Shown here: in pieces, positions 43,369-52,161 of the stretch | Layout: every line of letters begins with the position of its first letter | How positions within the stretch are numbered: the first letter of the stretch is position 1 | NCBI RefSeq assembly: GCF_947539375.1 | Contig: NZ_OX443569.1 | Coordinates: 1,426,001 to 1,490,000 of the forward strand | Direction: 5' to 3' | Source of the DNA: Lactobacillus isalae | GTDB taxonomy: Bacteria; Bacillota; Bacilli; Lactobacillales; Lactobacillaceae | Length of the DNA stretch: 64,000 nt | The notes under the pieces: generated by a model | Database searches by the model: none | What the model was told of the DNA's origin: nothing | What the model saw: the letters and a program-made list of their open reading frames with translations, nothing else | Made by a program: the position numbers and the translations under genes

Positions 43369-46300
43369 TTATCTTTTTCTTCTTTTCCTTTCTTTACTAC
43401 CAATTAACCCAATCAAAGCTCCAGCTGAAGCCAATGCTAATCCTGCTAATGATAGATCAGTGTTTCGACTACCAGTTTGCGGGAGCGTTTTTGCTCGATT
43501 AATTCGTTTAGCTACTGGAGTATTTCTCGAAATTTTAATTGTAGAAATTCTTGAAGTACCAGTATTCTTAGAATCATCTAACTTGTCAACTTGTTCAGGC
43601 ATCTTAGGTGGTTGCGTCTCAATTGGCTTAGCCGGTGTTGTTGGCTCTTCTGGTTGTGCCGGTTTCTCAGGCTCAACCGGCTTAGCTGGTGTTGTCGGCT
43701 CTTCTGGTTGCGCCGGTTTCTCCGGCTCAACTGGCTTGGCTGGTGTTGTCGGCTCTTCTGGTTGCGTTGGCTTCTCAGGCTCAACCGGCTTGTCCGGTGT
43801 TGTCGGCTCTTTCGGCTTTGTTGGTTTCTCCGGCTCAACTGGCTTAGCTGGTGTTGTCGGCTCTTCTGGTTGCGCCGGTTTCTCAGGCTCAACCGGCTTG
43901 TCCGGTGTTGTTGGCTCCTCGGGCTTCGTTGGTTTCTCAGGCTCAACCGGCTTAGCTGGTGTTGTCGGCTCTTCTGGTTGCGTCGGTTTCTCAGGCTCAA
44001 CTGGCTTGGCTGGTGTTGTCGGCTCTTCTGGTTGCGTTGGCTTCTCAGGCTCAACCGGCTTGTCCGGTGTTGTCGGCTCTTCCGGCTTTGTTGGTTTCTC
44101 AGGCTCAACTGGCTTAGCCGGTGTTGTCGGCTCTTCTGGTTGCGTTGGCTTTTCAGGCTCAACCGGCTTGTCCGGTGTTGTCGGCTCTTCCGGCTTTGTT
44201 GGCTTCTCAGGCTCAACCGGCTTGTCCGGTGTTGTCGGCTCTTCCGGCTTTGTTGGTTTCTCAGGCTCAACTGGCTTAGCCTTATAAGTTACTATTCTTT
44301 CAATGTCATTCGAATCATGAGAAACAGTCTCAGAACTAATCTTCTCTTTATCAGGAATGTAATTTGATATTTCTGGAGAAATTACTTCTTCAAATACCTG
44401 TGGATTGCTCCAGCTGCTCTTTTCTTCACCAGTTACTAAGTCTTTTGTTCCAGTCTTAGTGAATGTCACTTCTTTTTGTACATCATCATGAGCCTTTGTA
44501 CCGTCTTCATATACATAATGAACAGTTTCAGTTACTACCTTAGTATCCGTAACTGGTTCAGTCTTGTGAATAAAGTGGGCAATAAATACTTGATCTGCAT
44601 TCTTATCCTTATCAAAGTTGCCATAGTTTACCTTATCTAAGGTATTACCACTCAATTTATTGGTCTTGTCCACTGGATCATTGCCACTATCAACTTCAAT
44701 AAAGTTGTAATTTGAGAAATCATAAGGAATATCAAAATTGATACTTTCGACACTCTTACCGGTCGCATTAATATCTGGTGCTAATTCAATAAACTTCTGA
44801 TCAGTATCATCGTAGAAGCGTAGCTTAGCTTTTTGATCATCAGCCTTATAAGTTATGGTTCTAACAATATCTGAATCTGTTGGTTTTACCATTATTTCAG
44901 GAATAGCATCAACGTTAGGTGTATACCCCACTATTTCTGGCGACTTAACTTCATCAAAATTATTCTTTTCAGATGTCCAATCGTTCCAATTATCTTCATT
45001 AGTTACTTCATCACGTTGTCCATCACGAGTAAAGACTACTGGTGTTCCAGCTACATCTGGACTGGCAGTCTTGCCATCTTCATAAATGTAATGAACAGTC
45101 TCATTGATCGTCTTCGTATCATTAATCGGAGTCATATGATGGGTCAAATGAACGTTATAAACTTGGTCCACTTTGTCATCATGATCAAAGACTAATTCAC
45201 CACCATTTGTGTCATCAGAAACTAAATCATAATGTTGAGCCTTATAATCATGAATCGAGCCTTCTGTTGTATAACCCGAGTTTTCATTAGATTTACCATT
45301 AAGTTCTTTTGTTGATAAAGTCTTACCGGTTGTATCGTCAATATAGTTAACTATGATCTTTTGTGGATTTGCTTTGTAAGTTACTGTTTTTACAATATCT
45401 TTTGAATCATGTGAAACTGTGACAGGATCAATCTTTTCTTGATCTGGAGTATAGCCTGAAATTTTTGGAGAAACTACCTCTTCAAATTCTTGCGGATCGC
45501 TCCAGCTACTCTTCTCATCCCCAGTTACTAAATCCTTAGTTCCAGTCTTAGTGAATGTTACTTCTTTTTGCACATCATCATGAGCCTTTGTGCCATCTTC
45601 ATATACATAATGAATAGTTTCAACTACTGTCTTAGTGTCCTTAACTGATTCAGTCCTGTGAGTAAAGTGAGCTATGAAAATTTGATCGGTAGTTTTGTCC
45701 TTATCAAAGTTGCCGTAGTTTACCTTATCTAAACTATTACCATTCAATTTTTCAGAATTATCTGCTGGATCATTGCTGCTATCAACCTCAATGAAACTAT
45801 AGTTTGAGAAATCATAAGGAATATCAAAATTGATACTTTCAACACTCTTACCGGTCGCATTAATATCTGGTGCAAATTCAATAAACTTCTGATCAGTATC
45901 ATCATAAAAACGCAACTTGGCTTTTTGATCGTCGGCCCTATAAGTTACAGTCCTAATAACATCAGAGTCAGTTGGCTCTACCTTTATTTCAGGAACCGCA
46001 TCAACATTAGGGGTATATCCAGCTACTTCTGGCGATTGAACTAAATCAAAATTATCTTTTTCAGTTGTCCAGTCGTTCCACTTATTTTCCTTAGTTACTT
46101 CATCACGTTGTCCATCACGAGTGAAAATTACTGGAGTTCCAGCTACATCTGGACTAGCAGTTTTACCATCTTCATATACGTAATGAATAGTTTCGTTGAT
46201 CGTCTTCGTATCATTGATCGGCGTCATATGATGGGTCAAATGTACATTATAAACTTGATCTACTTTGTCATCATGATCAAAGACTAGTTCATCACCATTT

Positions 46301-49300
46301 GTGTCATCGGACACTAAATCATAATGTTGAGCTTTATAACCATCAATTGAACTTTCTGTTGTATAACCTGAATTTTCATCAGATTTACCATTAAGTTCTT
46401 TTGTTGATAAAGTCTTTCCCGTCATATCATCAATATAGTTTACTGTGATCTTTTGTGGATTTGCTTTATACGTTACTGTCTTTTCAATATCAGTTGAATC
46501 ATGTGAAACCGTGATAGAATTAATCTTTTCTTGATCTGGTGTATAACCTGCTATTTCTGGAGAAAGTACTTCGTCAATTACCTGTGGACCATTCCAACTG
46601 CTCGTCTCTTCACCAGTTACTAAGTCTTTTGTTCCAGTCTTAGTGAATGTTACCTCTTGTTCAACATCATCATGAGCTTTTGTTCCGTCTTCGTAAACAT
46701 AATGAATGGTTTCAGTTACCACTTTAGTATCCTTAACGGGTGCAGTCTTGTGAATAAAGTGAGCAATAAAGACTTGATCAGTATCTTTGTCCTTATCAAA
46801 ATTACCGTAATCTACTTTATCTAAAGTATCACCAGATAATTTCTGCGATTTATCAGTTGGATCATTAGCACTATCAACTTCTATAAAGTTATAGTTTGAA
46901 AAATCATATGGAATATCAAAATTAATACTTTCGACACTCTTACCTATCGTATTAATGTCTGGCGCTAATTCAATAAAATTATGATCAGTATCATCATAAA
47001 ATCTCAACTTAGCCTTTTGATCGTCGGCTTTATACGTTACTGTCTTTACGATATCTGAATCTTCTGGTTTTACTGTGATTTTTTCTACAGCAGCTAGATC
47101 TGGAGTGTAACCTGAAATCGTTGGAGATTTAACCTCATCGAAACTGTCTTTTTCAGTTGTCCAATCGTTCCAATTATCTTCACTAGTTACTTCGTCATGT
47201 TTTCCATCACGAGTGAAAATTACTGGAGTTCCAGCTACATCTGGACTAGCAGTTTTACCATCTTCATATACGTAATGGATAGTCTCGTTGATCGTCTTCT
47301 TATCATTGATCGGCGTCATATGATGGGTCAAATGAACGTTGTAAACTTGATCCGCATTATCGTCATGATCAAAGATCAATTCAGCACCTTTTGTGTCATC
47401 AGAAACTAAATCATAATGTTGAGCTTTATAACCATCAATTGAGTCTTTGGTTGTATAACCTGAATTTTCATCAGACTTACCATCAAGTTCTTTTGTTGAT
47501 AAAGTCTTTCCAGTTGTGTCATCTATATAGTTCACGATGATCTTTTGATCATCAGCTTTATACGTTACTGTCTTTACAATATCTGAATCTTCTGGTTTTA
47601 CTGTGATTTTTTCTACAGTAGCTAGATCTGGAGTATAACCTGAAATTATTGGAGATTTCACCTCATCGAAACTGTCTTTCTCAGTTGTCCAGTTCTTCCA
47701 ATTATCCTCATTAGTTACTTCGTCATGTTCTCCATCACGAGTGAAAATTACTGGAGTTCCAGCTAAATCTGGACTGGCAGTTTTACCATTTTCATAAATG
47801 TAATGAACCGTTTCAGTTATTGTCTTTGTATCCTTAATTGGTGCAATCTTATGAGTAAAGTGGGCTATGAAAAACTGATCTTGATTAATATCATTATCAA
47901 ATTTTCCATAATTTACTTCCGATAACTGATTTCCATCAAGTCTAGGATAAGTCTGTGTTGGATCATTTCCTTTTGCCACCATCATAAATTGATACTTAGA
48001 GAAATCATAACTTGCTGGAATTTCAAAATTAATATCCCTATTACTTTTATCTGTTACTTTAATATTTGGAGTGGCTTCAATAAACTTATTATCAGTATCA
48101 TCGTAAAAGCGTAAAATAGCTGTTTGAATATTTGGAACTAGATCGTAAACTAAAGTATCACCATCAAAATAAACTTTAACGGTTTGATTAAACTCTGCTT
48201 TCTCATTCTTAATACCTGATGAATAATCACCATGCTCAGAGTTAATTATTTCTTGAGGTTTACTTGCATCCTTTACTACATAATCTTCTGGAATCTCTTT
48301 TTTGTCTTGGAGTCTCTTCAAATTATCTAATACATTTTTTTCTCTATAACTTAATTTATCTTGGTTATTATTAAGTTTTAGCGTATCAGCTTGTACATAA
48401 ATATCTTTGCCTGTTGAATCTTTATATTTAAAGACAACTTTAACAATTGAATTACCAGAAACTGTAATTCTAGAAGCATTATCGCTACTTAAATCAATAG
48501 AAAGAGCTTTTAAGGATTGAGTATGATTTGACCAAATTACGGAAGACAAAATGCCAGTCTTTCCAGCATCATATCCCAAAGTGGGATCAATTCCACTTAA
48601 AACAATACGGTATGAATGATTTGCTGGAATGTTATCTATATCAACTAAAATACTCTTGGCATTCTTGGCATTATCTACAAGTCCAGTTACAGTATGATTT
48701 TTCAAATCTGCAAAATTACTATAATAAGATACTTTACCTGCTACTACTTGTTGCGTATTCAAGTCTATTATTTTAACTGGATTATTTTCATTTAAAACAA
48801 AGTTAAATGATGTACTGGAATCTGCTGGCAAGTTTATTAAAGCATGTGCATTCTTTATATCATATTTTTGACCATTGATAACTGAAACTGTATAAGTCAT
48901 TGCTTCAGATTTCTTATCATCGGACTTGCCGCTTAATTCTAAATTACCATCTTCATTACCTTGTGCTAATTCTACTGAAGTCAACCCTTGACCTAATTGC
49001 GTAATCCAATTAAAGGAACCTAAATCAATAGCTGCCGTCTTCCCCTCGACATACTTTAAATCAGAATCCTTTACAGTAGAATATTCATTCAACGAATAAT
49101 CTTTTACTATATTTGACGGAGCATATAAATAAACATGTCCATTATTTGTAGTTACACTACTTGAATCTGGTAAGTTTTTAATATTAAGTACAATATCACC
49201 ACCAGTACTTTTTATTCCAGTGTAGTCCACTTTAACAACTTGATAGCCATTTACTAAAAAACTAGAAACTTTTGGCTGATTTTCTCCAAATTTAAAAGAT

Positions 49301-51465
49301 GAAAGTGGTATAGATGCCTCACCATTAGCTGGCACTACAAAATAGAAAATTGGATCAACTGCTTTCTTAGCATACCACCCGCTAACAGAAACATTTCCAC
49401 CAAATTTTCCTGGTTCGTAACTATAATTAGTGGTTTTAAAGTTAATATTAATACTATCCTTCTGTTCAGCCACAACTGATTGAGAAGCATTATAATACCC
49501 ATTTTTACTTGGTGCATCAAAGTATGGATATAGGGCGGAATTTAATGTATCACCTAAATTCACTTTTTTGCCATCACGATAATTATCACTAACGAATCCA
49601 TAAAGAGAAAAGCCAGCATCAATTCCTTGTCCCCAAGTAAATCCTACGGGGTTTAAACTATCAATTTCTAATTTAGGAATTGTTAACACAATATCGCTAA
49701 TATTTGTGCCATTTTCTATTGGTACAGATTCTCCATTTGAAACTGTTCCTGACTTTACTGAATTATCAATATAATTAATTTGATAGCCATACTCTTTGAT
49801 ACCTGTTCCAACTAGTTTTGTAGCCGTGACTCCATCTGGAACTGTAATCTTTAGATGTACATTATCAACTGGGCGAGCCTGTAAATTTCCTACAGAATAG
49901 TTATATAATACAATTTCTTTATGAGAGACAGTGTATGGAATTTGGCCTTCTTTATAGGGGCCATCATATCCGTTATAAGCTCCACCAATGTATCCTTGAA
50001 GAGCTTCACCGTCTGGCATATGAGTATTCGAGCCTTGTATTATTTCTTTAAAAATACCTGCATTTCCAATTAATGGTTGGCTTGTTCCGACGTCCTCGCT
50101 AACCACTATTTCTTTTGAACCAGATATAGTTGTATCTTCTATAGGTTGATCCATGTCAAAATGTCCCCATAGATAGATAAAAGAGCTAGAAGGCATTGCA
50201 TTAGCTAATTTGACAATAACATCTTTTCCCTTTCCAGCCTGGGTAAAAGTAGCTAAAGAAGAATTTTGGGCTATAGTCTTTTCAGAATTTAAAACAAAGG
50301 TTTCTGGGACAGGTATTGTAATAGTTGTTTCATGATTAATTAATGGACTAGGGCCACTAGTTCCACTAGAGGAATAGGACCCATCTATTCCTGTTTTTTG
50401 TCCCAAATTTAATTGCCATTCATAGTCATAATTAGGGAATAATTTTTTTACTGCCTTTGAACTTGGACTAAGTCTATACCATTTTGGATTAATTTGAGGA
50501 ACAACGATTTGATTAAAAGTCAAAGTTTTAACAGGCTGCGACTCTTCATTGTAATAAACTTGAATATTTTTTAATTCGCTCCCTGCATTATAAGGAAGCG
50601 CCTTAGCAACGGCTTCATTAAGAAAACCTATTGAGATAGTCTGATTAATAGTTGCATTTTTAGTTAAAGAATAAATTACATCATAACTACCATCTGAATT
50701 TTGTACCTTATCCATTGTTCCAAAAGCAGCTGGAAGAGCCGTAGGCGTGACCATATAAGCGCCTGATTCAAAGTGGACTCTAAATCTGTCTCCAGCTTTA
50801 TTATTAGAGACTTGTAAAGTCATTTGGATAGTTTTATTTTGACTTGGATTATATTCAGTGCCACTAAGTGAAGCTTCTACTTGTAAGTTCTCATTATTGA
50901 TATCAGATTGAAGACCAATAAGAGTATTATCTGACGCATTTGAAGAATATTCACTATTTTTTGACACTCCCACCTTATCCTTATCAACAGTGAGATTAGT
51001 ATACCTATTCTCTGCTTTACTCTCAGTGAGGTGATTAGTATTTGTTGGTACTGTCTTTAATGTATCTAAAGTTTGAGTATTTTGTAATATATTTTCAGCC
51101 TTTGCTGATTTGTCTTCTCTTTTATTTACAGTACCTTCTGTAGCTTGTACACCAGGTTTATCTACTTTACTATTTACACTTGTTTGTACTACTTTTGTAT
51201 CTTTAGTTTGAACTACAGAACTGTCACTTGAATTTTCTGAAGTCTGACCTATTTCAGTCATGTTATTTTTAGAAATTGGAGAGCTATTTACAGTTTGTAC
51301 TTCTTTTTCATTAGCATCCGTATTTGCAGCCTTCACTGTTGCTTGACTTGTTCCTAAATAGAAAACTGTTCCTAATAAAACAGATGCTGTCCCGATGGTA
51401 AGTTTACGAATACTAAAGCGTTGCCTTGCATTGACACTATCCTTAATATACTTTTTCTTATTCAT
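43369..51465 (-). CDS. giant Mub-type LPXTG adhesin, 2698 residues
   Basis: YSIRK-type signal (RFSIRKLTIGTASVLLGTVFY, about residues 15-35), a Ser/Thr/Val/Asn-rich stretch to about 180, a large non-repetitive N-terminal region (about 190-1100), then Mub/MucBP modules in long repeats (KAKLRFYDDTD, VNYIDDTTGKTLSTKEL, HYVYEDGTKA), twelve 18-residue PEKPTKPEEPTTPDKPV repeats as a wall spacer, and the sorting signal LPQTGSRNTDLSLAGLALA with RKRRKR tail. Sortase would anchor it to the wall. Mub modules bind mucin, so it is most likely a mucus adhesin. Upstream GAGGAG. No neighbouring sortase gene. Confidence 0.95.
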   Translation of the reverse strand: MNKKKYIKDSVNARQRFSIRKLTIGTASVLLGTVFYLGTSQATVKAANTDANEKEVQTVNSSPISKNNMTEIGQTSENSSDSSVVQTKDTKVVQTSVNSKVDKPGVQATEGTVNKREDKSAKAENILQNTQTLDTLKTVPTNTNHLTESKAENRYTNLTVDKDKVGVSKNSEYSSNASDNTLIGLQSDINNENLQVEASLSGTEYNPSQNKTIQMTLQVSNNKAGDRFRVHFESGAYMVTPTALPAAFGTMDKVQNSDGSYDVIYSLTKNATINQTISIGFLNEAVAKALPYNAGSELKNIQVYYNEESQPVKTLTFNQIVVPQINPKWYRLSPSSKAVKKLFPNYDYEWQLNLGQKTGIDGSYSSSGTSGPSPLINHETTITIPVPETFVLNSEKTIAQNSSLATFTQAGKGKDVIVKLANAMPSSSFIYLWGHFDMDQPIEDTTISGSKEIVVSEDVGTSQPLIGNAGIFKEIIQGSNTHMPDGEALQGYIGGAYNGYDGPYKEGQIPYTVSHKEIVLYNYSVGNLQARPVDNVHLKITVPDGVTATKLVGTGIKEYGYQINYIDNSVKSGTVSNGESVPIENGTNISDIVLTIPKLEIDSLNPVGFTWGQGIDAGFSLYGFVSDNYRDGKKVNLGDTLNSALYPYFDAPSKNGYYNASQSVVAEQKDSININFKTTNYSYEPGKFGGNVSVSGWYAKKAVDPIFYFVVPANGEASIPLSSFKFGENQPKVSSFLVNGYQVVKVDYTGIKSTGGDIVLNIKNLPDSSSVTTNNGHVYLYAPSNIVKDYSLNEYSTVKDSDLKYVEGKTAAIDLGSFNWITQLGQGLTSVELAQGNEDGNLELSGKSDDKKSEAMTYTVSVINGQKYDIKNAHALINLPADSSTSFNFVLNENNPVKIIDLNTQQVVAGKVSYYSNFADLKNHTVTGLVDNAKNAKSILVDIDNIPANHSYRIVLSGIDPTLGYDAGKTGILSSVIWSNHTQSLKALSIDLSSDNASRITVSGNSIVKVVFKYKDSTGKDIYVQADTLKLNNNQDKLSYREKNVLDNLKRLQDKKEIPEDYVVKDASKPQEIINSEHGDYSSGIKNEKAEFNQTVKVYFDGDTLVYDLVPNIQTAILRFYDDTDNKFIEATPNIKVTDKSNRDINFEIPASYDFSKYQFMMVAKGNDPTQTYPRLDGNQLSEVNYGKFDNDINQDQFFIAHFTHKIAPIKDTKTITETVHYIYENGKTASPDLAGTPVIFTRDGEHDEVTNEDNWKNWTTEKDSFDEVKSPIISGYTPDLATVEKITVKPEDSDIVKTVTYKADDQKIIVNYIDDTTGKTLSTKELDGKSDENSGYTTKDSIDGYKAQHYDLVSDDTKGAELIFDHDDNADQVYNVHLTHHMTPINDKKTINETIHYVYEDGKTASPDVAGTPVIFTRDGKHDEVTSEDNWNDWTTEKDSFDEVKSPTISGYTPDLAAVEKITVKPEDSDIVKTVTYKADDQKAKLRFYDDTDHNFIELAPDINTIGKSVESINFDIPYDFSNYNFIEVDSANDPTDKSQKLSGDTLDKVDYGNFDKDKDTDQVFIAHFIHKTAPVKDTKVVTETIHYVYEDGTKAHDDVEQEVTFTKTGTKDLVTGEETSSWNGPQVIDEVLSPEIAGYTPDQEKINSITVSHDSTDIEKTVTYKANPQKITVNYIDDMTGKTLSTKELNGKSDENSGYTTESSIDGYKAQHYDLVSDDTNGDELVFDHDDKVDQVYNVHLTHHMTPINDTKTINETIHYVYEDGKTASPDVAGTPVIFTRDGQRDEVTKENKWNDWTTEKDNFDLVQSPEVAGYTPNVDAVPEIKVEPTDSDVIRTVTYRADDQKAKLRFYDDTDQKFIEFAPDINATGKSVESINFDIPYDFSNYSFIEVDSSNDPADNSEKLNGNSLDKVNYGNFDKDKTTDQIFIAHFTHRTESVKDTKTVVETIHYVYEDGTKAHDDVQKEVTFTKTGTKDLVTGDEKSSWSDPQEFEEVVSPKISGYTPDQEKIDPVTVSHDSKDIVKTVTYKANPQKIIVNYIDDTTGKTLSTKELNGKSNENSGYTTEGSIHDYKAQHYDLVSDDTNGGELVFDHDDKVDQVYNVHLTHHMTPINDTKTINETVHYIYEDGKTASPDVAGTPVVFTRDGQRDEVTNEDNWNDWTSEKNNFDEVKSPEIVGYTPNVDAIPEIMVKPTDSDIVRTITYKADDQKAKLRFYDDTDQKFIELAPDINATGKSVESINFDIPYDFSNYNFIEVDSGNDPVDKTNKLSGNTLDKVNYGNFDKDKNADQVFIAHFIHKTEPVTDTKVVTETVHYVYEDGTKAHDDVQKEVTFTKTGTKDLVTGEEKSSWSNPQVFEEVISPEISNYIPDKEKISSETVSHDSNDIERIVTYKAKPVEPEKPTKPEEPTTPDKPVEPEKPTKPEEPTTPDKPVEPEKPTQPEEPTTPAKPVEPEKPTKPEEPTTPDKPVEPEKPTQPEEPTTPAKPVEPEKPTQPEEPTTPAKPVEPEKPTKPEEPTTPDKPVEPEKPAQPEEPTTPAKPVEPEKPTKPKEPTTPDKPVEPEKPTQPEEPTTPAKPVEPEKPAQPEEPTTPAKPVEPEKPAQPEEPTTPAKPIETQPPKMPEQVDKLDDSKNTGTSRISTIKISRNTPVAKRINRAKTLPQTGSRNTDLSLAGLALASAGALIGLIGSKERKRRKR
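43620..44278 (-). repeat. twelve 54-bp tandem repeats coding the Pro-rich wall spacer
   Basis: Each 18-codon unit reads VEPEKP[TA][KQ]PEEPTTP[DA]KP. Two alternating variants (TKP...DKP and TQP...AKP) are mixed, showing expansion by unequal exchange. The low stop content here makes long false ORFs in other frames. Confidence 0.92.
44273..47548 (-). repeat. three tandem copies of a 1092-bp Mub module
   Basis: The same sequence element recurs at 44802, 45894 and 46986, exactly 1092 bp (364 codons) apart. Each unit runs from VNYIDDTTGKTLSTKEL through AKLRFYDDTD to TVTYKA. A fourth, more diverged partial module lies towards the N-terminus (about 47570-48130). Confidence 0.9.
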
Positions 51466-51611
51466 CTATTTCAATCTCCTCATAAGCATTTATTGTAATC
51501 AATAATATTTTATATTTTAACATCTATCTTTAATTAGTAGCAGTCTTAATATGTTTTTTGTTATTTAAATTTGATAATCCAATCCATTCAAGACATTGAA
51601 TTATTTCAAAA

Positions 51612-51655
51612 CAAAAACCTCCAAAATTGAACTTTTATGTCCCACTTTGGAGGTT
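51612..51655 (-). terminator. terminator of the small membrane protein gene
   Basis: AACCTCCAAA (51616-51625) and TTTGGAGGTT (51646-51655), U-run on the minus strand. It lies between two minus-strand genes in an otherwise featureless 227-bp gap. Confidence 0.75.
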
Positions 51656-51692
51656 AACTGCAACTTATCTAGTCAACAAGTATATTTTTATC

Positions 51693-52094
51693 CTAATTAT
51701 TCTTTTTATATCTTTTCCACAAAAATGCATTCCAAATTATCAACAGTAATATCCAAAAAATAGTTAAGAACACAGTATTCCGATAATCTTTTCCACTTTG
51801 AATTTTATTCCAAATTACACTAAAGTATGTTCCACTAAGAACTGCACTTAAAGTTATCATTGATAAAATCAAAGGTAATTTTGAAATTTTATTCTTAACC
51901 TTCATTAACTGAATCCAGTTATAGACCACTTCACAAATTACAATGAGTAAAACTAATAAGTCATACCACCATTCATTTTGTTTAACGAACTCATCAAGAG
52001 TAGTAATAAAATAATATCCAATAAGAATTGAAAATAGATCTAAGATAAGCAACTGTCCTACAACTGTATTTTTCTCTTTTTCCTTCTCATTCAT
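51693..52094 (-). CDS. small membrane protein of unknown function
   Basis: 133 residues. I do not recognise it. Four hydrophobic segments lie at about residues 12-30, 42-62, 72-95 and 106-126, joined by short loops; the tail is basic (KRYKKNN). It resembles small four-helix proteins common in lactobacilli next to transport or bacteriocin genes, but the neighbours (UvrA-like ATPase, adhesin) give no clue. It has a start with purine-rich upstream sequence and its own terminator. Confidence 0.65.
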   Translation of the reverse strand: MNEKEKEKNTVVGQLLILDLFSILIGYYFITTLDEFVKQNEWWYDLLVLLIVICEVVYNWIQLMKVKNKISKLPLILSMITLSAVLSGTYFSVIWNKIQSGKDYRNTVFLTIFWILLLIIWNAFLWKRYKKNN

Positions 52095-52161
52095 GCTTTT
52101 CCGCTCTTTCTACTTTTTTCTCTCCAATGTAAATTATAGAATATTTTCTTATTTAAAAGCC

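Noticed and set aside
43352-44367. Plus- and minus-strand ORFs with Gly/Ser/Cys/Trp or Arg/Ser/Gln repeats
   Set aside because: All are other frames of the 54-bp repeats of the giant adhesin.
51612-51655. Possible insertion-sequence end
   Set aside because: The inverted arms with a U-run are explained by a terminator; no transposase remnant or target duplication is near.
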